From the NCBI GenBank assembly GCA_920105625.2, contig OV050031.1:83957995-84021994 (forward strand): 64,000 nucleotides of DNA. The letters are read 5' to 3'. Origin of the DNA: Clusia tigrina (Eukaryota; Arthropoda; Insecta; Diptera; Clusiidae). Positions within the stretch are counted from its first letter, which is position 1; every line of letters begins with the position of its first letter. Shown one piece after another: positions 9,344-21,200 of this stretch. Both the position numbers and the translations under genes were made by a program. The notes beneath the pieces were generated by a model that was not told the DNA's origin, did not search any database, and worked only from the letters and a program-made list of their open reading frames with translations.

Positions 9344-12300
9344 GATAGGGGCAGATATAGGCATAGAGAAGGCAGCAGACCCCCCAATCGACAGCGGCAA
9401 CGACTGAGACGCCTACAGAGACGCTGACAGTGACTGCGACGCCGACTGAGACGCCAACTGAGGCAGATAGGGGTGGATATAGGCATGGAGAAGGCAGAAG
9501 ACCCCCCAATCGACAGCTGCAGCGACTGAGACGCCTACAGAGATGCTGACAGAGGCTGCGACACCGACTGAGGCAGATAGGGGTAGATATAGGCATAGAG
9601 AAGGTAGCAGATCCCCAATCAACAGCAGCAACGACTGAGACGCCTACAGAGACGCTGACAGAGGCTGCGACGCCGACTCAGACGCCGACTGAAGCAGATA
9701 GGGGTAGATATTGGCATGGAGAAGGCAGCGGACCCCCCAATAGGCAGCGGTCCCTCCAATAGGCAGCGGCAGCGACTGAGACGCCTTCAGAGACGCTGAC
9801 AGAGGCTGTGACGCCGACTGAGACGCCGACTGAGGTAGATAGGGGTATATATAGGCATAGAGAAGGCAGCAGACCACCCAATCGACAACGGCTGCGACTG
9901 AGACGCCTACAGAGACGCTGACAGACGCTGCGACGCCGACTGAGGCAGATAGGGGTAGATATAGACATAGAGAAGGCAGCAGATTCCCCAATCGACAGCG
10001 GCAGCGACTGAGACGCCTACAGACACGGTGACAGAGGCTGCGACGCCGACTGAGACGGCGACTGAGGCAGATAGGGGCAGATATAGGCATAGAGAAGGCA
10101 GCACACCCCCCCAATCGACAGAGGCAGCGACTGAGACGCCTACAGAGACGCTGACAGAGGTTGCGACGGTTGCGACCCCGACTGAGGCAGATAGGGGTAG
10201 ACCCGCCCAATCGACAGCGGCAACGACTGAGACGCCTACAGAGACGCTGGCAGAGGCTGCGACGCCGACTGAGACGCCGACTGAGGCAGATAGGGGTAGA
10301 TATAGGCATAGAGAAGGCAGCAGTCCCCCCAATGGACAGCGGCAGCGACTGAGACGCCTTCAGAGACGCTGACAGAGGCTGCGACGCCGACTGAGACGCC
10401 AACTGAGGCAGATAGGGGTGGATATAGGCATGGAGAAGGCAGAAGACCCCCCAATCGACAGCTGCAGCGACTGAGACGCCTACAGAGATGCTGAAAGAGG
10501 CTGCGACACCGACTGAGGCAGATAGGGGTAGATATAGGCATAGAGAAGGTAGCAGATCCCCAATCAACAGCAGCAACGACTGAGACGCCTACAGAGACGC
10601 TGACAGAAGCTGCGACGCCGACTGAGACGCCGACTGACGCAGATAGGGGTAGATATAGGCATAGAGAAGGCGGCAGATCCCCAAATCGACAGCGGCATCG
10701 ACTGAGACGCGTTCAGAGACGCCTTCAGAGACGCTGACAGAGGCTGCGACGCCGACTGAGACGCCGACTGAGGCAGATAGGGGCAGATATAGGCATAGAG
10801 AAGGCAGCAGACCCCCCAATCGACAGCGGCAACGACTGAGACGCCTACAGAGACGCTGACAGTGACTGCGACGCCGACTGAGACGCCAACTGAGGCAGAT
10901 AGGGGTGGATATAGGAATGGAGAACGCAGAAGACCCCCCAATCGACAGCTGCAGCGACTGAGACGCCTACAGAGATGCTGACAGAGGCTGCGACACCGAC
11001 TGAGGCAGATAGGGGTAGATATAGGCTTAGAGAAGGTAGCAGATCCCCAATCAACAGCAGCAACGACTGAGACGCCTACAGAGACGCTGACAGAGGCTGC
11101 GACTGCTGCGACGCCTACTGAGACGCCGAATGAGGCACATAGGGGTATATATAGGCATAGCGAAGGCAGCAGAACCCCCAATCAACAGAGGCAGCGACTG
11201 AGATGCCAACAGAAACGCTGAGAGAGGCTGCGACGCAGACTGAGGTAGATAGGGGTCGATATAGGCATAGAAATGGCAGCAGACCCCCCAATCGACAGCG
11301 GCAACGACTGAGACGCCTACAGAGACGCTGACAAAGGCTGCGGCGCCGACCGAGACGCCGACTGAGGCAGATTGGGGTAGATATAGGCATATAGATGGCA
11401 GCAGACCCCCCAATCGACAGCGGCAGCGACTGAGACTCCTACAGAAACGCCGACAGAGGCTGCGTCGCCGACTGAGGCAGATAGGTGTAGATATAGGCAT
11501 AGAGAAGGTAGCAGATCCCCCAATCGACAGCAGCAACGACTGAGACGCCTGCAGATACGCTGACAGAGGCTGCGACGCCGACTGAGACGCCGAATGAAGC
11601 AGATAGGGGTAGATATAGGCATAGAGAAGGCAGCAGACCACCCAATCGACAACGGCAGCAACTGAGCCGCCTACAGAGTAGCTGACAGAGGCTGCGACGC
11701 CGACTGAGACGCCTACAGAGACGCTGACAGCGGCTGCGACGCCGACTCAGACGCCGACTGAAGCAGATAGGGGTAGATATTGGCATGGAGAAGGCAGCGG
11801 AACCCCCCAATAGGCAGCGGTCCCTCCAATAGGCACGGGCAGCGACTGAAACGCCTTCAGAGACGCTGACAGAGGCTGTGACGCCGACTGAGACGCCGAC
11901 TGAGGTAGATAGGGGTATATATAGGCATGGAGAAGGCAGCAGACCACCCAATCGACAACGGCAGCGACTGAGACGCCTACAGAGACGCTGACAGACGCTG
12001 CGACGCCGACTGAGGCAGATAGGGGTAGATATAGACATAGAGAAGGCAGCAGATCCCCCAATCGACAGCGGCAGCGACTGAGACGCCTACAGACACGGTG
12101 ACAGAGGCTGCGACGCCGACTGAGACGCCGACTGAGGCAGATAGGGGCAGATATAGGCATAGAGAAGGCAGCAGACCCCCCAATCGACAGCGGCAACGAC
12201 TGAGACGCCTACAGAGACGCTGACAGTGACTGCGACGCCGATTGAGACATCGACTGACTCAGATAGGGGCAGATATAGGCATAGAGAAGGCAGCACACCC

Positions 12301-12572
12301 CCCCAATCGACAGAGGCAGCGACTGAGACGCCTACAGAGACGCTGACAGAGGTTGCGACGGTTGCGACCCCGACTGAGGCAGATAGGGGTTGATAAAGGC
12401 ATACAGAAGGCAGCAGACAGCCTCAATCGACAGCGGCAGCGACTGAGACGCCTACAGACACGGTGACAGAGGCTGCGACGCCGACTGAGACGCCGACTGA
12501 GGCAGATAGGGGCAGATATAGGCATAGAGAAGGCAGCAGACCCCCCAATCGACAGCGGCAACGACTGAGACG

Positions 12573-15500
12573 CCTACAGAGACGCTGACAGAGGCTGTGA
12601 CGCCGACTGAGACGCCGACTGAGGTAGATAGGGGTATATATAGGCATGGAGAAGGCAGCAGACCACCCAATCGACAACGGCAGCGACTGAGACGCCTACA
12701 GAGACGCTGACAGAGGCTGCGACGCCGACTGAGACGCCGACTGAGGCAGATAGGGGTATATAAAGGCATAAAGAAGGCAGCAGACAGCCCCAATCGACAG
12801 CGGCAGCGACTGAGACGTCTATAAAGATGCTGACAGAGGCTGCTACGCCGACTGAGGCACATAGGGGTATATATAGGCATAGAGAAGGCAGCAGAACCCC
12901 CAATCAACAGCGGCAGCGACTGAGACGCCAACAGAAACGCTGACAGAGGCTGCGGCGCCGACTGAGACGCCGACTGAAGCAGATTGGGGTAGATATAGGC
13001 ATAGAGAAGGCAGCAGACCACCCAATCGACAACGGCAGCGACTGAGACGCCTACAGAGTAGCTGGCAGAACCTGCGACGCCGACTGAGACGCCGACTGAG
13101 ACAGATAGGTGTAGATCTAGGCATAGAGAAGGCAGCAGACCCCCCAATCGACAGCGGCAGCGACTGAGACGCCTACAGACACGGTGACAGAGGCTGCGAC
13201 GCCGACTGAGACGCCGACTGAGGCCGATAGGGGCAGATATAGGCATAGAGAAGGCAGCAGACCCCCAATCGACAGCGGCAGCGAGTGGGACGCCTACAGA
13301 GACGCTGACAGAGGCTGCGACGCCGACTGAGGCAGATAGGGGTTGATAAAGGCATACAGAAGGCAGCAGACAGCCTCAATCGACAGCGGCAGCGACAGCT
13401 GCGCATACAAAGATGCTGACAGAGGCTGCTACGCCGACTGAGACGCCGACTGAGGCAGATAGGGGTAGATATAGGCATAGAGAAGGCGGCAGACCCCCAA
13501 ATCGACAGCGGCAGCGACTGAGACGCCTTCAGAGACGCCTTCAGAAACGCTGACAGAGGCTGCGACGCCGACTGAGACGCCGACTGAGTCCGATAGGGGC
13601 AGATATAGGCATAGAGAAGGCAGCAGACCCCCCAATCAACAGCGGCAACGACTGAGACGCCTAGAGAGACGCTGACAGAGGCTGCGACGCCGACTGAGAC
13701 GCCAACTGAGGCAGATAGGGGTGGATATAGGCATGGAGAAGGCAGAAGACCCCCCAATCGACAGCTGCAGCGACTGAGACGCCTACAGAGATGCTGACAA
13801 AGGCTGCGACACCGACTGAGGCAGATAGGGGTAGATATAGGCATAGAGAAGGTAGCAGATCCCCAATCAACAGCAGCAACGACTGAGACGCCTACAGAGA
13901 CGCTGACAGAAGCTGCGACGCCGACTGAGACGCCGACTGAGGCAGATAGGGGTAGATATAGGCATAGAGAAGGCGGCAGACCCCCACATCGACAGCGGCA
14001 GCGACTGAGACGCCTTCAGAGACGCCTTCAGAGACGCTGACAGAGGTTGCGACGCCGACTGAGGCGCCGACTGACGTAGATAGGGGTAGATATAGGCATA
14101 GAGAAGGCAGCAGACCACCCAATCGACAACGGCAGTGACTGAGACGCCTACAGAGACGCTGACAGAGGCTGCGACGCCGACTCAGACGCCGACTGAAGCA
14201 GATAGGGGTAGATATTGGCATGGAGAAGGCAGCGGACCCCCCAATAGGCAGCGGTCCCTCCAATAGGCACGGGCAGCGACTGAGACGCCTTCAGAGACGC
14301 TGACAGAGGCTGTGACGCCGACTGAGACGCCGACTGAGGTAGATAGGGGTATATATAGGCATGGAGAAGGCAGCAGACCACCCAATCGACAACGGCAGCG
14401 ACTGAGACGCCTACAGAGACGCTGACAGACGCTGCGACGCCGACTGAGGCAGATAGGGGTAGATATAGACATAGAGAAGGCAGCAGATTCCCCAATCGAC
14501 AGCGGCAGCGACTGAGACGCCTACAGACACGGTGACAGAGCCTGCGACGCCGACTGAGACGGCGACTGAGGCAGATAGGGGCAGATATAGGCATAGAGAA
14601 GGCAGCAGTCCGCCCAATGGACAGCGGCAGCGACTGAGACGCCTTCAGAGACGCTGACAGAGGCTGCGACGCCGTCTGAGACGCCGACTGAGGCAGATAG
14701 GGGCAGATATAGGCATAGAGAAGGCAGCAGACCCCACAATCGACAGCGGCAACGACTGAGACGCCTACAGAGACGCTGACAGTGACTGCGACGCCGACTG
14801 AGACGCCAACTGAGGCAGATAGGGGTGGATATAGGCATGGAGAAGGCAGAAGACCCCCCAATCGACAGCTGCAGCGACTGAGACGCCTACAGAGATGCTG
14901 AAAGAGGCTGCGACACCGACTGAGGCAGATAGGGGTAGATATAGGCATAGAGAAGGTAGCAGATCCCCAATCAACAGCAGCAACGACTGAGACGCCTACA
15001 GAGACGCTGACAGAAGCTGCGACGCCGACTGAGACGCCGACTGAGGCAGATAGGGGTAGATATAGGCATAGAGAAGGCGGCAGACCCCCAAATCGACAGC
15101 GGCATCGACTGAGACGCCTTCAGAGACGCCTTCAGAGACGCTGACAGAGGCTGCGACGCCGACTGAGACGCCGACTGAGGCAGATAGGGGCAGATATAGG
15201 CATAGAGAAGGCAGCAGACCCCCCAATCGACAGCGGCAACGACTGAGACGCCTACAGAGACGCTGACAGTGACTGCGACGCCGACTGAGACGCCAACTGA
15301 GGCAGATAGGGGTGGATATAGGCATGGAGAAGGCAGAAGACCCCCCAATCGACAGCTGCAGCGACTGAGACGCCTACAGAGATGCTGACAGAGGCTGCGA
15401 CACCGACTGAGGCAGATAGGGGTAGATATAGGCATAGAGAAGGTAGCAGATCCCCAATCAACAGCAGTAACGACTGAGACGCCTACAGAGACGCTGACAG

Positions 15501-18240
15501 AAGCTGCGACGCCGACTGAGACGCCGACTGAGGCAGATAGGGGTAGATATAGGCATAGAGAAGGCAGCAGACCCCCCAATCGACAGCGGCAACGACTGAG
15601 ACGCCTACAGAGACGCTGACAGTGACTGCGACGCCGACTGAGACGCCAACTGAGGCAGATAGGGGTGGATATAGGCATGGAGAAGGCAGAACACCCCCCA
15701 ATCGACAGCTGCAGCGACTGAGACGCCTACAGAGATGCTGACAGAGGCTGCGACACCGACTGAGGCAGATAGGGGTAGATATAGGCATAGAGAAGGTAGC
15801 AGATCCCCAATCAACAGCAGCAACGACTGAGACGCCTACAGAGACGCTGACAGAGGCTGCGACGCCGACTCAGACGCCGACTGAAGCAGATAGGCGTAGA
15901 TATTGGCATGGAGAAGGCAGCGGACCCCCCAATAGGCAGCGGTCCCTCCAATAGGCAGCGGCAGCGACTGAGACGCCTTCAGAGACGCTGACAGAGGCTG
16001 TGACGCCGACTGAGACGCCGACTGAGGCAGATAGGGGTAGATATAGGCATAGAGACAGAAGCTGCGACGCCGACTGAGACGCCGACTGAGGCAGATAGGG
16101 GTAGATATAAGCATGGAGAAGGCGGCAGACCCCCAAATCGACAGCGGCAGCGACTGAAACGCCTTCAGAGACGCCTTCAGAGACGCTTACAGAGGTTGCG
16201 ACGCCGACTGAGACGCCGACTGAGGTAGATAGGGGTAGATATAGGCATAGAGAAGGCAGCAGACCACCCAATCGACAACGGCAGCGACTGAGACGCCTAC
16301 AGAGACGCTGACAGAGGCTGCGACGCCGACTCAGACGCCGACTGAAGCAGATAGGGGTAGATATAGGCATAGAGAAGGCAGCAGTCCCGGCAATGGACAG
16401 CGGCAGCGACTGAGACGCCTACAGAGACGCTGACAGAGGCTGCGACGCCGTGTGAGACGCCGACTGAGGCAGATAGGGGCAGATATAGGCATAGAGAAGG
16501 CAGCAGACCCCCCAATCGACAGCGGCAACGACTGAGACGCCTACAGAGACGCTGGCAGAGGCTGCGACGCCGACTGAGACGCCGACTGAGGCAGATAGGG
16601 GTAGATATAGGCATAGAGAAGGCAGCAGTCCCCCCAATGGACAGCGGCAGCGACTGAGACGCCTACAGAGACGCTGACAGAGGCTGCGACGCCGTCTGAG
16701 ACGCCGACTGAGGCAGATAGGGGCAGATATAGGCATAGAGAAGGCAGCAGACCCCCCAATCGACAGCGGCAACGACTGAGACGCCTACAGAGACGCTGAC
16801 AGTGACTGCGACGCCGACTGAGACGTAAACTGAGGCAGATAGGGGTGGATATAGGCATGGAGAAGGCAGAAGACCCCCCAATCGACTGCTGCAGCGACCG
16901 AGACGCCTACAGAGATGCTGAAAGAGGCTGCGACACCGACTGAGGCAGATAGGGGTAGATATAGGCATAGAGAAGGTAGCAGATCCCCAATCAACAGCAG
17001 CAGCGACTGAGACGCCTACAGAGACGCTGACAGAAGCTGCGACGCCGACTGAGATGCCGACTGAGGCAGATAGGGGTAGATATAGGCATAGAGAAGGCGG
17101 CAGACCCCCAAATCGACAGCGGCATCGACTGAGACGCCTTCAGAGACGCCTTCAGAGACGCTGACAGAGGCTGCGACGCCGACTGAGACGCCGACTGAGG
17201 CAGATAGGGGCAGATACAGGCATAGAGAAGGCAGCAGACCCCCCAATCGACAGCGGCAACGACTGAGACGCCTACAGAGACGCTGACAGTGACTGCGACG
17301 CCGACTGAGACGCCAACTGAGGCAGATAGGGGTGGATATAGGCATGGAGAAGGCAGAAGATCCCCCAATCGACAGCTGCAGCGACTGAGACGCCTACAGA
17401 GATGCTGACAGAGGCTGCGACGCCGACTGAGGCAGATAGGGGTAGATATAGGCATATAGAAGGTAGCAGATCCCCCAATCGACAGCAGCAACGACTGAGA
17501 CGCCTGCAGAGACGCTGACAGAGGCTGCGACGCCGACTGAGACGCCGACTGAAGCAGATAGGGGTAGATATAGGCATAGAGAAGGCAGCAGACCACCCAA
17601 TCGACAACGGCAGCGACTGAGACGCCTACAGACACGGTGACAGAGGCTGCGACGCCGACTGAGGCAGATAGGGGCAGATATAGGCATAGAGAAGGTAGCA
17701 GATCCCCCAATCGACAGCAGCAACGACTGAGACGCCTGCAGATACGCTGACAGAGGCTGCGACGCCGACTGAGATGCCGACTGATGCAGATAGGGGTAGA
17801 TATAGGCATAGAGAAGGCAGCAGACCACCCAATCGACAACGGCAGCAACTGAGCCGCCTACAGAGTAGCTGACAGAGGCTGCGACGCCGACTGAGACGCC
17901 GACTGAGGCAGATAGGGGCAGATATAGGCATAGAGAAGGCAGCAGACCCCCAATCGACAGCGGCAGCGACTGAGACGCCTTCAGAGACGCTGACAGAGGT
18001 TGCGACGCCGACTGAGACGCCGACTGAGGTAGATAGGGGTAGATATAGGCATAGAGAAGTCAGCAGACCACCCAATCTTCAGCGGCAGCGACTGAGACGC
18101 CTACAGAGACGCTGACAGCGGCTGCGACGCCGACTCAGACGCCGACTGAAGCAGATAGGGGTAGATATTGGCATGGAGAAGGCAGCGGACCCCCCAATAG
18201 GCAGCGGTCCCTCCAATAGGCACGGTCAGCGACTGAGACG
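12573..18240. repeat. 5.64-kb HOR, copy 1 (about 5,668 bp)
   Basis: The left edge is set where 'cctacagagacgctgacag' followed by 'aggctgtgacgcc' at 12,573 begins to match 'ccttcagagacgctgacag' at 18,241. The offset is 5,668 at first and becomes 5,656 and then 5,644 through losses of 12-bp subunits in copy 2. The block contains G, H, B, C, D and F monomers, two 353-bp trimers and the chimeric monomer at about 16,045-16,065. It lacks the truncated 99-bp marker. Differences from copy 2 are sparse, such as 'gaggcagatagg' at 16,024 versus 'gaggtagatagg' at 21,667, and 'agtcccccc' at 16,628 versus 'agacccccc' at 22,270. Confidence 0.92.
16045..16070 (+). other. Chimeric junction monomer, inherited by copy 2 of the HOR
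   Basis: The sequence 'ggcatagagacagaagctgc' joins the purine stretch of one monomer directly to the 'acagaagctgcgacgcc' tail of a C-type monomer, leaving out the C-run, 'aatcgacagcggcag' and the first 12-mers. The join has a short shared 'agaga'. The same join is at about 21,688-21,713, exactly one 5,643-bp period away, so it predates that duplication. Partial copy 3 ends before reaching the equivalent position. Confidence 0.85.
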
Positions 18241-21200
18241 CCTTCAGAGACGCTGACAGAGGCTGTGACGCCGACTGAGACGCTGACTGGCGTAGATAGG
18301 GGTATATATAGGCATGGAGAAGGCAGCAGACCACCCAATCGACAACGGCAGCGACTGAGACGCCTACAGAGACGCTGACAGACGCTGCGACGCCGACTGA
18401 GGCAGATAGGGGTATATAAAGGCATAAAGAAGGCAGCAGACAGACCCAATCGACAGCGGCAGCGACTGAGACGTCTACAAAGATGCTGACAGAGGCTGCT
18501 ACGCCGACTGAGGCACATAGGGGTATATATAGGCATAGAGAAGGCAGCAGAACCCCCAATCAACAGCGGCAGCGACTGAGACGCCAACAGAAACGCTGAC
18601 AGAGGCTGCGGCGCCGACTGAGACGCCGACTGAAGCAGATTGGGGTAGATATAGGCATAGAGAAGGCAGCAGACCACCCAATCGACAACGGCAGCGACTG
18701 AGACGCCTACAGAGTAGCTGGCAGGACCTGCGACGCCGACTGAGACAGATAGGGGTAGATCTAGGCATAGAGAAGGCAGCAGACCCCCCAATCGACAGCG
18801 GCAGCGAATTAGACGCCTACAGACACGGTGACAGAGGCTGCGATGCCGACTGAGACGCCGACTGAGGCCGATAGGGGCAGATATAGGCATAGAGAAGGCA
18901 GCAGACCCCCAATCGACAGCGGCAGCGAGTGGGACGCCTACAGAGACGCTGACAGAGGCTGCGACGCCGACTGAGGCAGATAGGGGTTGATAAAGGCATA
19001 CAGAAGGCAGCAGACAGCCTCAATCGACAGCGGCAGCGACAGCTGCGCATACAAAGATGCTGACAGAGGCTGCTACGCCGACTGAGACGCCGACTGAGGC
19101 AGATAGGGGTAGATATAGCCATAGAGAAGGCGGCAGACCCCCAAATCGACAGCGGCAGCGACTGAGACGCCTTCAGAGACGCCTTCAGAAACGCTGACAG
19201 AGGCTGCGACGCCGACTGAGACGCCGACTGAGGCCGATAGGGGCAGATATAGGCATAGAGAAAGCAGCAGACCCCCCAATCGACAGCGGCAACGACTGAG
19301 ACGCCTAGAGAGACGCTGACAGAGGCTGCGACGCCGACTGAGACGCCAACTGAGGCAGATAGGGGTGGATATAGGCATGGAGAAGGCAGAAGACCCCCCA
19401 GTCGACAGCTGCAGCGACTGAGACGCCTACAGAGATGCTGACAAAGGCTGCGACACCGACTGAGGCAGATAGGGGTAGATATAGGCATAGAGAAGGTAGC
19501 AGATCCCGAATCGACAGCAGCAACGACTGAGACGCCTACAGAGACGCTGACAGAAGCTGCGACGCCGACTGAGACGCCGACTGAGGCAGATAGGGGTAGA
19601 TATAGGCATAGAGAAGGCGGCAGACCCCCAAATCGACAGCGGCAGCGACTGAGACGCCTTCAGAGACGCCTTCAGAGACGCTGACAGAGGTTGCGACGCC
19701 GACTGAGACGCCGACTGAGGTAGATAGGGGTAGATATAGGCATAGAGAAGGCAGCAGACCACCCAATCGACAACGGCAGCGACTGAGACGCCTACAGAGA
19801 CGCTGACAGAGGCTGCGACGCCGACTCAGACGCCGACTGAAGCAGATAGGGGTAGATATTGGCATGGAGAAGGCAGCGGACCCCCCAATAGGCAGCGGTC
19901 CCTCCAATAGGCACGGGCAGCGACTGAGACGCCTTCAGAGACGCTGACAGAGGCTGTGACGCCGACTGAGACGCCGACTGAGGTAGATAGGGGTATATAT
20001 AGGCATGGAGAAGGCAGCAGACCACCCAATCGACAACGGCAGCGACTGAGACGCCTACAGAGACGCTGACAGACGCTGCGACGCCGACTGAGGCAGATAG
20101 GGGTAGATATAGACATAGAGAAGGCAGCAGATTCCCCAATCGACAGCGGCAGCGACTGAGACGCCTACAGACACGGTGACAGAGCCTGCGACGCCGACTG
20201 AGACGGCGACTGAGGCAGATAGGGGCAGATATAGGCATAGAGAAGGCAGCAGTCCGCCCAATGGACAGCGGCAGCGACTGAGACGCCTTCAGAGACGCTG
20301 ACAGAGGCTGCGACGCCGTCTGAGACGCCGACTGAGGCAGATAGGGGCAGATATAGGCATAGAGAAGGCAGCAGACCCCACAATCGACAGCGGCAACGAC
20401 TGAGACGCCTACAGAGACGCTGACAGTGACTGCGACGCCGACTGAGACGCCAACTGAGGCAGATAGGGGTGGATATAGGCATGGAGAAGGCAGAAGACCC
20501 CCCAATCGACAGCTGCAGCGACTGAGACGCCTACAGAGATGCTGAAAGAGGCTGCGACACCGACTGAGGCAGATAGGGGTAGATATAGGCATAGAGAAGG
20601 TAGCAGATCCCCAATCAACAGCAGCAACGACTGAGACGCCTACAGAGACGCTGACAGAAGCTGCGACGCCGACTGAGACGCCGACTGAGGCAGATAGGGG
20701 TAGATATAGGCATAGAGAAGGCGGCAGACCCCCAAATCGACAGCGGCATCGACTGAGACGCCTTCAGAGACGCCTTCAGAGACGCTGACAGAGGCTGCGA
20801 CGCCGACTGAGACGCCGACTGAGGCAGATAGGGGCAGATATAGGCATAGAGAAGGCAGCAGACCCCCCAATCGACAGCGGCAGCGACTGAGACGCCTACA
20901 GAGACGCTGACAGTGACTGCGACGCCGACTGAGACGCCAACTGAGGCAGATAGGGGTGGATATAAGCATGGAGAAGGCAGAAGACCCCCCAATCGACAGC
21001 TGCAGCGACTGAGACGCCTACAGAGATGCTGACAGAGGCTGCGACACCGACTGAGGCAGATAGGGGTAGATATAGGCATAGAGAAGGTAGCAGATCCCCA
21101 ATCAACAGCAGTAACGACTGAGACGCCTACAGAGACGCTGACAGAACTGCGACGCCGACTGAGACGCCGACTGAGGCAGATAGGGGTAGATATAGGCATA

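Larger units (their letters stand above)
8991..9696 (+). repeat. Two tandem copies of the 353-bp E-B-C trimer
   Basis: The three-monomer unit E (122) + B (110) + C (121) totals 353 bp, and the next copy begins exactly 353 bp later: 'gatataggcatagag' is at 9,001 and again at 9,354. Another tandem pair with the same 353-bp offset lies at about 15,183-15,890, and its relative at 20,826-21,530. Single E-B-C trimers are scattered over 0.35-31.6 kb. This is the smallest well-defined HOR in the window. 353 bp is about twice 176 bp, compatible with dinucleosomal phasing, but that is only an inference from length. Confidence 0.88.
8991..12572. repeat. Mosaic of trimers and modules preceding the 5.64-kb HOR
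   Basis: After the two 353-bp trimers at 8,991-9,696 come an F monomer (about 9,738), a shortened version of the 1.65-2.59 kb module and a truncated marker monomer (10,198). Next is the 10,575-11,145 copy of 6.9-7.47 kb, then the 11,030-11,712 copy of 2.54-3.22 kb. Near 10,085-10,115 a front 'cagatataggcatagag' joins directly to 'cagcacacccccccaatc', skipping about one monomer present at 1,840-1,985. Near 12,361-12,395 the 'gcgacggttgcgac' marker leads into an H monomer ('gttgataaaggc') instead of the usual truncated monomer. Confidence 0.84.
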
